Source: CAYPAV01 sp964408805 (GTDB lineage Bacteria; Pseudomonadota; Alphaproteobacteria; UBA8366). From it: DNA of 64,000 bases. The stretch lies in the NCBI GenBank assembly GCA_964408805.1, contig CAYPAV010000013.1, positions 62,001 to 126,000 on the forward strand, given 5' to 3'. The stretch's first letter is position 1. Each line of letters starts with the position of its first letter. A model generated the notes under the pieces. It was not told the DNA's origin, ran no database searches, and saw nothing but the letters and a program-made list of their open reading frames with translations. Below, in pieces: positions 16,471 to 24,477 of this stretch. Position numbers and translations under genes: made by a program.

Positions 16471-16892
16471 CCGTCCGGAGTAGCACTTTGCCGCGCGATC
16501 GATTTCAACGCCGTCGAGATGGTGATCGATCCGAGGGTCGCGCGGGTCACGGCGTCGATCTCCGCGAGCACGTCGCCGAGGGCCCGGCCGACCGGCGTCT
16601 CTTCGCCCGGTTCGGGCACCGGCGCGGCGCCGTCTCCGACCGTCTCGAAGAGCTCGATCACCTCGAGGAGGGTGGTGCGCTTGGCGTTGCCGGAAAAGCG
16701 GTAGCCGCCGCCGGCACCCCGCGCCGACCGCACGAACCCGGCTCTGGCCAGCGTGTGCAGCACCTTGGCGAGATGGTGGGTGGAGACGCCGTAGCGGGCA
16801 CCTATTTCGCCTGCTGGGAGTTGCGCGTCCGGATCGGCCGCGAGTTCCAGGACGGCATAGAGGGCGATGCGAGTTGCGGTCTGGAGTTTCAT
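16467..16892 (-). CDS. Rrf2-family transcriptional regulator without cluster cysteines
   Basis: 141 residues. The winged helix covers MKLQTATRIALYAVLELA to about residue 80, with IGARYGVSTHHLAKVLHTLA as recognition region and GGGYRF as wing, all typical of Rrf2 proteins. Unlike IscR, NsrR and RirA it contains no cysteine at all, so it cannot hold the usual Fe-S cluster through Cys. The start at 16892 is the ATG that gives the canonical N-terminus. It is 7 bp downstream of the GNAT gene, so the two are co-transcribed. The ligand and target are unknown. Confidence 0.85.
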   Translation of the reverse strand: MKLQTATRIALYAVLELAADPDAQLPAGEIGARYGVSTHHLAKVLHTLARAGFVRSARGAGGGYRFSGNAKRTTLLEVIELFETVGDGAAPVPEPGEETPVGRALGDVLAEIDAVTRATLGSITISTALKSIARQSATPDG

Positions 16893-16899
16893 CGGCCGG

Positions 16900-17355
16900 T
16901 CAGTCCAAGTCTTTTTCGAGCTGGATATAGGGCCCCGCCCGGAGCCCCTCACCGCGGAAGAACGACATCAGGAGCTGGTTGTCGTGGGACAGCATGGTCC
17001 GGATCTTGGCAACCCCGGCGCCGCGGAACTTCTCCTCTATCGCCGCGAGCAGGCGTTCGCCGATGCCGCCCAGGCGCGCCTTGGGATCGACCGAGACCGC
17101 GAACACCCAGCCGCAGGGCTCGGAGCCGAACTCCCAGGCCCGGACCTCGCCGATAATAAAACCGACCACGCCGGTCTCGGCCTCGGCGACCAAGAAGAAG
17201 CGCGCCTCCGACCGTCGTTCGACCCGCTCGAACAGATCGCGCCAATAATCATGCTTGGCGACACCCGTGATGCGTTCGTCGAGCGAGATCACAACGTCGA
17301 TATCCGCAATCCGTGCCGGCCGGATCGAAACCGCTTCCGTCATCGCCCCATCCAT
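16900..17355 (-). CDS. GNAT-family N-acetyltransferase
   Basis: 151 residues. The acetyl-CoA motif A is VSVDPKARLGGIGERLLAAI near residue 88 (form V.P..R..GIG..L), preceded by GFIIGEVRAWE on strand 4. SIRPARIADIDVV is the usual N-terminal strand-helix. Two starts are possible, 17355 and 17343, and neither has a decisive ribosome site. It is co-transcribed with a cysteine-free Rrf2 regulator. The acetyl acceptor is unknown. Confidence 0.83.
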   Translation of the reverse strand: MDGAMTEAVSIRPARIADIDVVISLDERITGVAKHDYWRDLFERVERRSEARFFLVAEAETGVVGFIIGEVRAWEFGSEPCGWVFAVSVDPKARLGGIGERLLAAIEEKFRGAGVAKIRTMLSHDNQLLMSFFRGEGLRAGPYIQLEKDLD

Positions 17356-17409
17356 TGTGGCACCGCCTCGATTGCGACGGTCTCCAGCATATCGGTAATT
17401 CGGTACCGA

Positions 17410-18252
17410 TTACGAGGCTTTGCGCAATTCGTCGAGCTGTTTCAGCTTGTCGTGGCGGAAGGCCCCCCATAGGGCGGCGCCAATTGCGCCCGCATAAATC
17501 GAGTCCGGGTGATTACGGATCTCGACCGTGGCCTTGAGCTTCACCATCTCCTCGGAGAGGGCGGCAACCAACCCTTCGTCCCCCGCCAGCCCGCCGGTCA
17601 GCATCACTACCCCGTCATTGGCCTTGATTGCCTTCAGGAGCCGCGAGAGCCGCATTGCCATCGACATATGGATGCCCTTTAGGATGTTCGGCGTCGTGAT
17701 GCCGCGCGAGACCATGTTGATGACGTCGGTCTCGGCCAATACGGCGCAGATGCCGCTGACCGCTTCCGGGTCGTCCGCCTGGCGCGACAGCGTGCCGATT
17801 TCATCGTGCGCGATGCCGAGATAGCGGGCGATGTTCTCGAGGAACTGGCCCGAGCCCGAGGCGCACTGGCTGGTCATGCGATAGCTCAGCACCTTACCGC
17901 GGTCGTCGATGTCGATGGCGCGGCCGTGAAGGGCGCCGACGTCGAGTACTGCCATGGATTCGGGTTCCAGATGAATGGCGCCCCGCGCGTGGGTCGTCAT
18001 CGAATAGAAGTGCCCGGTGTGGAAGGGCACCGATTCGCCCTCGCCGGTGGTCGCGATATAGGCGACGTCGTCGCGTGCCATGCCGGCCTTGTCGAGGGCT
18101 TCCTCGAAGGCTTCCTCGGCGAGTTTTAGGGGATCGCGCTGGCGGATCCGGTGAATGGAGCGCGCCAGCCAATTCGGTTCGCCCGCGTCCGTTTCGAACA
18201 GCGCCACTTTGACGGCGCCGCTGCCGACATCGATTCCAGCCGTGATGGTCAT
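17410..18252 (-). CDS. bcrD: Benzoyl-CoA reductase subunit D (BcrD-like ATPase)
   Basis: 280 residues, ASKHA-fold ATPase of the BcrA/BadF family. The phosphate-1 loop is TAGIDVGSGAVKVALF and the second phosphate motif is VLDVGALHGRAI. Cys130 in SQCASGSGQFLENI and Cys169 in SGICAVLAETDVIN are the pair that bridges one [4Fe-4S] cluster between the two ATPase subunits. In class I reductases the A/D pair hydrolyses ATP to push low-potential electrons into the B/C subunits that hold the aromatic CoA ester. The start overlaps the bcrA stop as ATGA. Sequence blocks match the Thauera-type BcrD closely, so I favour a true reductase subunit over a generic dehydratase activator. Confidence 0.88.
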   Translation of the reverse strand: MTITAGIDVGSGAVKVALFETDAGEPNWLARSIHRIRQRDPLKLAEEAFEEALDKAGMARDDVAYIATTGEGESVPFHTGHFYSMTTHARGAIHLEPESMAVLDVGALHGRAIDIDDRGKVLSYRMTSQCASGSGQFLENIARYLGIAHDEIGTLSRQADDPEAVSGICAVLAETDVINMVSRGITTPNILKGIHMSMAMRLSRLLKAIKANDGVVMLTGGLAGDEGLVAALSEEMVKLKATVEIRNHPDSIYAGAIGAALWGAFRHDKLKQLDELRKAS

Positions 18253-19589
18253 GCCGCTTCCTCCGCCATGACGGCGCCGTCCTCGACCGCGCGCCTGGCG
18301 AAAGTCGCGGCTCCCAAGGCGCCGGTATAGATCGACTCCGGATTGATGTTGATGGTGACATCGCCGTAATTCTCGGTCACCAGTTTCCGGAGCTCCCGGA
18401 CCGCCGCCTCGTTCTTGGCGACGCCGCCTGTAAAGGTGAACTGGTCGGTGATTCCGCCGGAGCGCGAGATGATCGACATCGCTCGCAGGATGATCGCCCG
18501 GTGCAGGCCCGCCAGGATCTCTTCCCGCTTCTCGCCGAGGGCGAGGCGGTCGCGCAGCTCTGCCCCGGCGAAGACGGTGCAGGTCGAGTTGATACGGAGC
18601 GCTCGCTTGGCCTTGATCGCCATCGGGCCCAGCTCGTGGACACCGACATTCATTTCGTCCGCGATATAGCCGAGATAGCGGCCGCAGCCGGCGGCACAGC
18701 GGTCGTTCATCTGGAAGTTCTCGACGATGCCGGCGGGATCGACCTGAATGCCCTTGGTGTCCTGGCCGCCGATATCGAGCACGGTGCGGGTCTCGGGATA
18801 CATCATATGGGCGCCGAGCCCGTGGCACAGGATCTCGGAGCGGATGTGCTCCTTCGAGAACGGCAAGGTGACCCGGCCGTAGCCGGTGCCAATGACGTAG
18901 CCGACGTCGAATTCGGCGGCCAGTGCCGATTCGACCGCATTCTTGACCGCCGCCGCGTCGACGTCGATTTCATCGGCGCTGGCGATCAGCGCCTCCAGGG
19001 CTTTCAGGAAGGTGCCCGAGAGATCGCCTTCGGGCGGACGGTTCTCGACCTCGATGATCGACTTGTCGTAGACGTGGAGCAGTTGGTCGTAAGGGACATC
19101 GACCTCGCCCGCTGCCGCCTCGGCGAGGCGGTGATAGCTGGAGCCGGCGATGTCGCGGAAAAAATCCGACTTCCGCTGCGCCCCCGGCACGTAAAGGCCC
19201 GGCGCTTCCTCGCGGAGGCGGCCGAACACCAGGTCCAGCGCCTCGCCGACCGCGTCTTTTTGCGACCGGATCCGGTCGTCGTCGAGCTGCGCCCGGCAGG
19301 TCCGTTCCAAATCGCCGAGCTGTTCCAGGAACTGTTCAAGCCGGAAGGCGAGAACGAGCCGTGTCAGCACGTCCTCGACCTTCTCGGCTTGGCCCAGGAC
19401 ATCCTGAAGGCCGCGCCGGCAAAGCGTCAGGTGGGCATCGACATAGGCTTCCTGCTGGGCGATCCGGGTGGCGGTCGAGTAGTTCGAGCGCGAGTTGGTG
19501 ATGCCGCGACCGAGAACCTCGGCGTTCTCGTCGAGCATCAGCGCCTTGGTGGTGGTCGAGCCGAGATCGATGCCGATGAAGCACTTCAT
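18249..19589 (-). CDS. bcrA: Benzoyl-CoA reductase subunit A (BcrA-like ATPase)
   Basis: 446 residues, larger than the D subunit because of an insert (about residues 50-230) typical of BcrA. ASKHA motifs are IGIDLGSTTTKALM at the N-terminus and VLDIGGQDTKGI near residue 276. Cys298 in NDRCAAGCGRYL and Cys337 in NSTCTVFAGAEL supply the cluster ligands shared with BcrD; Cys302 is an additional cysteine at the position where dehydratase activators usually have Thr. It overlaps bcrB upstream and bcrD downstream by 4 bp each. This residue pattern fits the Thauera/Magnetospirillum Bcr branch rather than the Azoarcus Bzd branch. Confidence 0.9.
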   Translation of the reverse strand: MKCFIGIDLGSTTTKALMLDENAEVLGRGITNSRSNYSTATRIAQQEAYVDAHLTLCRRGLQDVLGQAEKVEDVLTRLVLAFRLEQFLEQLGDLERTCRAQLDDDRIRSQKDAVGEALDLVFGRLREEAPGLYVPGAQRKSDFFRDIAGSSYHRLAEAAAGEVDVPYDQLLHVYDKSIIEVENRPPEGDLSGTFLKALEALIASADEIDVDAAAVKNAVESALAAEFDVGYVIGTGYGRVTLPFSKEHIRSEILCHGLGAHMMYPETRTVLDIGGQDTKGIQVDPAGIVENFQMNDRCAAGCGRYLGYIADEMNVGVHELGPMAIKAKRALRINSTCTVFAGAELRDRLALGEKREEILAGLHRAIILRAMSIISRSGGITDQFTFTGGVAKNEAAVRELRKLVTENYGDVTININPESIYTGALGAATFARRAVEDGAVMAEEAA

Positions 19590-20908
19590 GCCGCGCCTCC
19601 CGCCGCCGCCTTCGCGGGTCGGGTGCCGGCGCGTTTCTGGTCGATCATCTGAAAGTAGCTCTCAAGCCGGTTCTTGACGTTGGCGGGCGAGAAGTAGCGC
19701 GGGTCGACGAGATCGGTCTCGATGAAGGCGCCGGGCTTGCCGGTGCGGTCCTCGACCGCGCGCAAGATCGGTAGCTGGCCGGCGGAGAAGCTGTTGCAGC
19801 TCTTGATCGAGTTGATTAGCAACCCGTCCGCCTGGTATTCCTCGACATAGGTCGACAGCATCTCGACTCGCTGCGGCAGGCTGCGGTTGGTGTAGACCCC
19901 CATGCAGTAATCGGCCAGCGTTTCCAGCGGGTTGGCTGGGTCGTGGCGAAAGCCGAAATCGTAGACCCCGCCGACCTTGGTGTAGGAACTGGCGACGACC
20001 ACCGCGCCTTCGTCGTAGAACATTTTCCAGAAGTCGCGAAAGCTGGTGTAGTTGGGCGGCCCCTCGACCACCAGGCGGTATTTCTCCTCGCCGAAATCGC
20101 CTTCCGGCGTGATCGGACCCAGACCGTCGGCGATCCGCTGCTGCACTTCCGCACGCAAGGTGTCGTAGTAGTCGGTCGCCGCTTCCGTGCCGCGAAAGGC
20201 GCCGAAGATCGGCCCGATGTAATAAATGCCACCGAAATAGGCGTCGATCGGCGCGGGGCGGTGCTTGGCGCTTTCCAGGACCCAGACCAGGTCTTCCTCG
20301 GCCTTGGCCGAGGCGGCGAGATATTCGCGGAGGCGGTCGATGTCGAACTTGACGCCGGAGATCTTCTCCAGCTTCGGGATCACCTCTTCCTTCAGCTGCT
20401 TGACCATGTAGTCGCGCATGTTCTGGGTGATCTTGCCGTCGGCCTGATAGGGCGTGTGGAGCATGATGGTTTCGCAGCCATACTGCTCGCGCAGCAGCTC
20501 GAACCACTTCATGAAGGTGAAACAGCCGGTATAGGACAGCAGCAGCACGTCCGGGTCGGGCAGCGGTTTGCCGTTGGGGGCGAGGTTGCCCATGGCAATC
20601 ATGCCGATATCGGATTTGACGTAGGTGCAGACGTCCTCGGAATGGCCGATCCGTTCGGCCTCGCGAACATATTCGCCGCTCTGCTTTCTGAGGCCGTTCT
20701 GGATGGCGTTGATCTCGGGCAGGTTGTTGAGGAGGTCGAAACACATCACCAGCTCGTTGAGATTGCCCGGCACGAAGGTCGAGCAGACCTTGTGGCCGGC
20801 CGCCGGCGCTTCGGTCAGGCGGTCGTAATGGGCCGCCATCATCACCTTCTGCTTCAGCATCGAGTCGTCCTTGACGACGTCTTGGTTGGCGGCTTCTTTT
20901 TTGCTCAT
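19586..20908 (-). CDS. bcrB: Benzoyl-CoA reductase subunit B (BcrB-like)
   Basis: 440 residues, HgdB/BcrB fold. Conserved cysteines that can ligate the active-site [4Fe-4S] cluster occur in LLLSYTGCFTFMKW (about residue 128), ADYCMGVYTNRS (about 333) and NSIKSCNSFSAGQLP (about 370). Together with subunit C it forms the module that binds the aromatic CoA ester and reduces the ring to a cyclohexadienoyl-CoA. The ATG overlaps the bcrC stop and the stop overlaps the bcrA start. No signal peptide, so it is cytoplasmic. Relatives include 2-hydroxyacyl-CoA dehydratases, but the C-B-A-D gene order supports a reductase. Confidence 0.88.
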   Translation of the reverse strand: MSKKEAANQDVVKDDSMLKQKVMMAAHYDRLTEAPAAGHKVCSTFVPGNLNELVMCFDLLNNLPEINAIQNGLRKQSGEYVREAERIGHSEDVCTYVKSDIGMIAMGNLAPNGKPLPDPDVLLLSYTGCFTFMKWFELLREQYGCETIMLHTPYQADGKITQNMRDYMVKQLKEEVIPKLEKISGVKFDIDRLREYLAASAKAEEDLVWVLESAKHRPAPIDAYFGGIYYIGPIFGAFRGTEAATDYYDTLRAEVQQRIADGLGPITPEGDFGEEKYRLVVEGPPNYTSFRDFWKMFYDEGAVVVASSYTKVGGVYDFGFRHDPANPLETLADYCMGVYTNRSLPQRVEMLSTYVEEYQADGLLINSIKSCNSFSAGQLPILRAVEDRTGKPGAFIETDLVDPRYFSPANVKNRLESYFQMIDQKRAGTRPAKAAAGGAA

Positions 20909-22074
20909 GCTTCGCTCCAGAGTTTGATCGAGTCGGCGAAGGTGCCGGCCTGCTCGCGGATCGGCTGCATCTGGCCGGAGTTCTCGGCGTATTTGAACGC
21001 GATGAAGGGAATTCCGGCGTCCTCCAAAACGCGTTGCAGCATCGGCCGGTCGAGAAGGGCCGGGTCGCAGAAGCTGGGCGCGGCGAAAATGACGCCTTCG
21101 GCGCCGCTCTCGCGGACCGCGCGAACCAAGTGCTGGCCCTTTTCCTTCAAGTCGGGCTCGTATTTAGCCGCGGTGCTCATCGACTTGTGCAGGAAGGCGT
21201 CGGCGAGATTCTGGATGGGATCGCCGTCGCTCGGCACGTCGTCGGTGAGCCAGCGGCTGACCAGCAGAAAATCGTCGTCGACCACGTAGCAGCCCGAAAG
21301 CTCGATCGACTTGACCAGCGGCAAGGGCGGCTGCTCGCAGAAGACGCCGGTCACCACGATGCGGCAATTGTCGCGCATCGGCCGGTCCGAGAGCTCCGCC
21401 GCGGCGAGGTAGTCGCGCAGCATCCGGGAATGCTCTTCGACCGGCAACACCATGCCGGCGCGAAGCAGGAGATACGATTCCGAGGCCGGGGCCAGCCAAG
21501 GGGCTTCCGCACGGAGGCGATAGAGCTGGCGCACCAGCTGGCGGTTCTCGTTGTAGATCGCGATCGATCGGCGCAGCGCCTCTTCGGTGATCTTGGTGCC
21601 GCCGATCTCTTCCAAATCTTGGCGCAGGGCTGCGAGTTCGTTGGCATAGAAAACACCGCCGACCGAATCCGCATAGTTCTGCGGCACGTCGAAATAGCGG
21701 ACATAAACGTCCGGAAACATCAGCTGCCACATGCCGGAGAGGTTTCGGATCACGTCGCAGATGCTCGGAAACAGCATGCCGTCGAGGAAATCGAGCCGGC
21801 CGGAAAGGCCGAGTTCGATGGTCGAGCGTGGGATTCGGCAGATGTAGCTCTGATAATAGGCGTCGCCGTGGATCACCTCGATCTGGTCGCCGCCGCCGAC
21901 GATGCCGACCGGCAGCATGCCGGCGGCATGGATGATCTCCCGCGGCACGTAGATCGGCATGTAGCCGACCGCTTTCCGCCCCGGCGCCGCATCCTTCCAG
22001 TCGCGCACCGCCTGGAAGTCGAGGTCCTCGAACAAGCTCTCGCAACGGGCGACGATGTCTTCGCAATTCGCCAT
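20905..22074 (-). CDS. bcrC: Benzoyl-CoA reductase subunit C (BcrC-like)
   Basis: 389 residues, first gene of the bcrCBAD operon. The fold is again HgdB/BcrB. Cysteines in SYICRIPRSTIELG (about residue 80), FPSICDVIRN (about 105) and APSFCDPALLDRP (about 340) are candidates for ligands of the second [4Fe-4S] cluster. VGYMPIYVPREIIHAAGMLP near residue 36 is the family's conserved N-terminal block. The ATG at 22074 is preceded by GGGAGA; a TTG two codons earlier is less likely. Substrate may be benzoyl-CoA or a methyl/hydroxy analogue. No ferredoxin, CoA ligase or ring hydratase gene is adjacent. Confidence 0.87.
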   Translation of the reverse strand: MANCEDIVARCESLFEDLDFQAVRDWKDAAPGRKAVGYMPIYVPREIIHAAGMLPVGIVGGGDQIEVIHGDAYYQSYICRIPRSTIELGLSGRLDFLDGMLFPSICDVIRNLSGMWQLMFPDVYVRYFDVPQNYADSVGGVFYANELAALRQDLEEIGGTKITEEALRRSIAIYNENRQLVRQLYRLRAEAPWLAPASESYLLLRAGMVLPVEEHSRMLRDYLAAAELSDRPMRDNCRIVVTGVFCEQPPLPLVKSIELSGCYVVDDDFLLVSRWLTDDVPSDGDPIQNLADAFLHKSMSTAAKYEPDLKEKGQHLVRAVRESGAEGVIFAAPSFCDPALLDRPMLQRVLEDAGIPFIAFKYAENSGQMQPIREQAGTFADSIKLWSEA

Positions 22075-22242
22075 GATCAACGGTTCTCCCAGGTCGCGAT
22101 GTTGGTATTCGTAAAATCGTACTCGAATGCGTATTTAAGATGAAAGTAGACAAAATGACGCAGGTACGGGGCGGAGGAAACGGCGGAATTGCGATCTTGA
22201 TCTGAGCCGGGAATAAGAATTCCGTCCGGCGCCCCTCCGACC
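22075..22242 (-). promoter_or_regulatory. Leader/promoter region of the bcr operon
   Basis: 168 bp between the M19-like gene and bcrC, the only non-coding space ahead of the four-gene operon. It is AT-richer than its surroundings around 22105-22160 and contains short inverted arms ATTCG (22107-22111) and CGAAT (22124-22128). A promoter is expected here because the upstream gene ends before it. No FNR/Crp-like box (TTGAT...ATCAA) is evident by eye. Confidence 0.35.
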
Positions 22243-23247
22243 CTATTTCCATACTGCGTTCGCCACGCGCAGAAAATTGCCGCCGAGGATTCCCAAGATC
22301 TCGTCGTCGCCATAGCCGTGCTGGACCATCAACTCGGTCACCTCAATAAGCCGCGAGGGATGGAGGTAGGAGCCAATCCAATCGGACGGCGGATAGCCTT
22401 TCGGGAAGGTGTCGGGATTGGCCGTTCGGCGCGCCGATTGCTGGGCCAGGTAGTAGACATGATCGATGCCGATCGCGACATGCGCCGGGCCGACCAGGTT
22501 CGCCACGTGATCGATATGGCGGAGCATGGCCTCGGGCGAGGCCATCATGTCCTCGGCCAGGAAATGGCCGGCGCCGTTGATCCCGACGATCCCGCCGGTG
22601 GCGGCACAGGCCTTGATCTGGTCGTCCCGGATGTTGCGGTCGTGTGAATGCACCGCATCGGCATTGGAATGGGAGAAAATCACCGGTTGGGCCGAGGCCT
22701 CCACCGCATCCATCGACGAGCGATAGCCGACATGGGTGCAATCGACGATCATGCCGACCCGGTTCATTTCCGCGACCAAACGCAATCCGAAGCTGCTGAG
22801 CCCGCCATCGGTAAGTTCATGGCAGCCGTCGGCCGCCATGTTGCGTTTATTGTAGGCGAACAGCATGTGGCGGACGCCGAGGTCGTAATAGACCTCGACC
22901 ATCTCGACCTGCCCGGCCAGGGGATTGCTGCCCTGAAAGTGGAACCCGATGGCAAGCTTTCCGGCCTGCCGCGCGGCCTGGATGTCTTCGACCGAACGCA
23001 CGAACGCGCAATGATCCGACCAGCCGTCGAGACGCGCGCGCTGTGCCGCGATATGGCGGACCGTCTCCTCCAGACTCATCCGGTCGACGCCGATGGTCAG
23101 CGAGACGAAATCGATTCCCGCCTCGGCGAATTCCGGCAGGATCGTGCCTTGGTTTTCGTAGCCCGCCCCCCAGGGCAGCGTCAGGTCGCAGATCACGGCT
23201 TGCGCGTGCAATGCCCGCGCCTGGTCGGAGACGACGATTTCGCCCAT
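22243..23247 (-). CDS. Peptidase M19 (renal dipeptidase)-like protein with altered metal site
   Basis: 334 residues, M19 TIM-barrel. The two C-terminal metal histidines are kept (His172 in CTHVGYR, His193 in FSHSNAD; their spacing of 21 equals that of human DPEP1 His198/His219). The N-terminal HxD pair is replaced by Asp21 and Thr23 (AVICDLTLPWG against the family VxDGHNDLPW), and the bridging glutamate is replaced by Gln105 in FHFQGSNP. A normal binuclear zinc centre is therefore unlikely, and the protein may be a mononuclear or non-peptidase enzyme. It lies 22 bp downstream of a cupin gene on the same strand and is probably co-transcribed with it. Confidence 0.82.
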   Translation of the reverse strand: MGEIVVSDQARALHAQAVICDLTLPWGAGYENQGTILPEFAEAGIDFVSLTIGVDRMSLEETVRHIAAQRARLDGWSDHCAFVRSVEDIQAARQAGKLAIGFHFQGSNPLAGQVEMVEVYYDLGVRHMLFAYNKRNMAADGCHELTDGGLSSFGLRLVAEMNRVGMIVDCTHVGYRSSMDAVEASAQPVIFSHSNADAVHSHDRNIRDDQIKACAATGGIVGINGAGHFLAEDMMASPEAMLRHIDHVANLVGPAHVAIGIDHVYYLAQQSARRTANPDTFPKGYPPSDWIGSYLHPSRLIEVTELMVQHGYGDDEILGILGGNFLRVANAVWK

Positions 23248-23269
23248 CAGAGGTTCTTGATCCGCCGAA

Positions 23270-23647
23270 TCAGAACCAGGTCGCCTTGCCGCCGGCGAGG
23301 GTCACGGTGATATGGCCCATCGTCGTGTCGGCCTTGGCGCCGTGCCAGTGTTTCTCGCCCGCCTTGATGTGGACCACGTCGCCAACCTTGATTTCGATCT
23401 CCTCGCCCTCGGTCGCGACCATTCCGGTACCATGGGTGACGATCAGGATCTGATCGCAATCATGCGCATGCCAGCCGGTGGTCGAGCCCAAGGTGAAATT
23501 GACCACGCTGCAATTATAGTTCTCCGACTCGCCGGCCGGGATGATCGTCTGCCGCGACCGGCGGACCTCGCCCCCGGTCCAGCCCTCAATCGGCGTCGCC
23601 TCGCCGAGATCGACTTCCGGAATGTCGTTAAGCGTTACCACGCGCAT
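23270..23647 (-). CDS. Cupin-domain protein
   Basis: 125 residues, single cupin barrel. Motif 1 is GWHAHDCDQILIVTHGTG (about residue 60) and motif 2 GDVVHIKAGEKHWHGA (about 92). The histidines of both motifs could bind a divalent metal. The start at 23647 has GGAGG 8 nt upstream; an ATG two codons earlier is too close to that site. Small metal cupins include isomerases, dioxygenases and sensors, and no narrower call is justified. Co-transcribed with the M19-like gene. Confidence 0.82.
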   Translation of the reverse strand: MRVVTLNDIPEVDLGEATPIEGWTGGEVRRSRQTIIPAGESENYNCSVVNFTLGSTTGWHAHDCDQILIVTHGTGMVATEGEEIEIKVGDVVHIKAGEKHWHGAKADTTMGHITVTLAGGKATWF

Positions 23648-23750
23648 GGTCATGTCCTCCCTATAGCTATCACACATCAGGACCAACTAGGTATCACGGC
23701 GAATATGGGAACGACTATAGGCTAAAGCCGAGCGCAATCGGCACCGTGCT

Positions 23751-24266
23751 TCAGGCGAGGTAGCTGTTTGGGAGAGGCGTTCTCATGGCGGCGGGGTAGT
23801 TTAGGGAGAGGATTTGGTCCGGCGTCTTGCCGTCCTTCGAGAAGGGGAGGGAGAGGCGGTCGTATTCGGCCGCATGGGATGAATCGAGTGCAAGGGTGCG
23901 CGCGTAATGAGGCTTCACGGTTTGGGTCACCGTCCGGAAAGCCGCCAGAATCCCATATCGATTCTCCGACTCGAGTTCGCTCACGCGGAAGCCGGTCAGG
24001 TCGCGCCCCTGAATTCGAACTAACTCCGTCCCGAAGACGCGGATGCGGAAGTCCTCGCCCCCATCAAGGATGTCGACCAGGGACACATTCGCGAGATATG
24101 CTTGGATTTCCGCAATATCGAAGGCGTCGCGCGACGGCGCCACGCCTTCACTTTCGTCGAAGACGCTTTTCCACAAGCCATAAACTACCCGCTGGCCTTC
24201 CTGGGGAAGGTCGTCGGGGGTCGTCACAGGCCGAAGTTCAACCGGTTCTCTGCCGGTATTGCCCAT
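23751..24266 (-). CDS. PAS-domain protein (PAS_5-like)
   Basis: 171 residues. DAFDIAEIQAYLANVSLVDI followed by the FRIRVFGTELVRIQGRDLTG segment is the layout of the PAS_5-type single-domain proteins common in Rhodospirillales. There is no kinase, cyclase or DNA-binding domain, so it is a stand-alone sensor or adaptor of unknown signal. It is divergent from the FMN reductase gene. A second member of the family is at 59249-59713. Confidence 0.75.
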   Translation of the reverse strand: MGNTGREPVELRPVTTPDDLPQEGQRVVYGLWKSVFDESEGVAPSRDAFDIAEIQAYLANVSLVDILDGGEDFRIRVFGTELVRIQGRDLTGFRVSELESENRYGILAAFRTVTQTVKPHYARTLALDSSHAAEYDRLSLPFSKDGKTPDQILSLNYPAAMRTPLPNSYLA

Positions 24267-24367
24267 TTTTTACAACCAGTTGTGGGCGCGCTGCGCCAAT
24301 GTGATGGGGGAATTTGACGTCAAAATATTAAGAAAGGATTAAGGATTCAAATTGGGTCCAAAATTAA

Positions 24368-24388
24368 ACCAAATGGTCCCTATTTGGT
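24368..24388. promoter_or_regulatory. Inverted repeat ahead of the FMN reductase gene
   Basis: ACCAAAT and ATTTGGT form perfect 7-bp arms around the 7-nt spacer GGTCCCT. The surrounding 24300-24470 interval is AT-rich and lies between divergent genes (PAS protein and FMN reductase). The size and symmetry fit a dimeric repressor site or a small hairpin; the regulator is unknown. Confidence 0.45.
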
Positions 24389-24477
24389 GCGCAACATCAA
24401 TCAATTTCTTGAAAATTCGTGCGTTTCCATCTCATCTTAACATCGGCGTTGTCGCCCGATTCGAAGGAGGTAGCTAA

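Noticed and set aside
17410..18828. N-terminal extension of bcrD into the bcrA region
   Set aside because: The extension is in the wrong frame of bcrA, rich in arginine, and the family start lies at 18252 with ATGA coupling.
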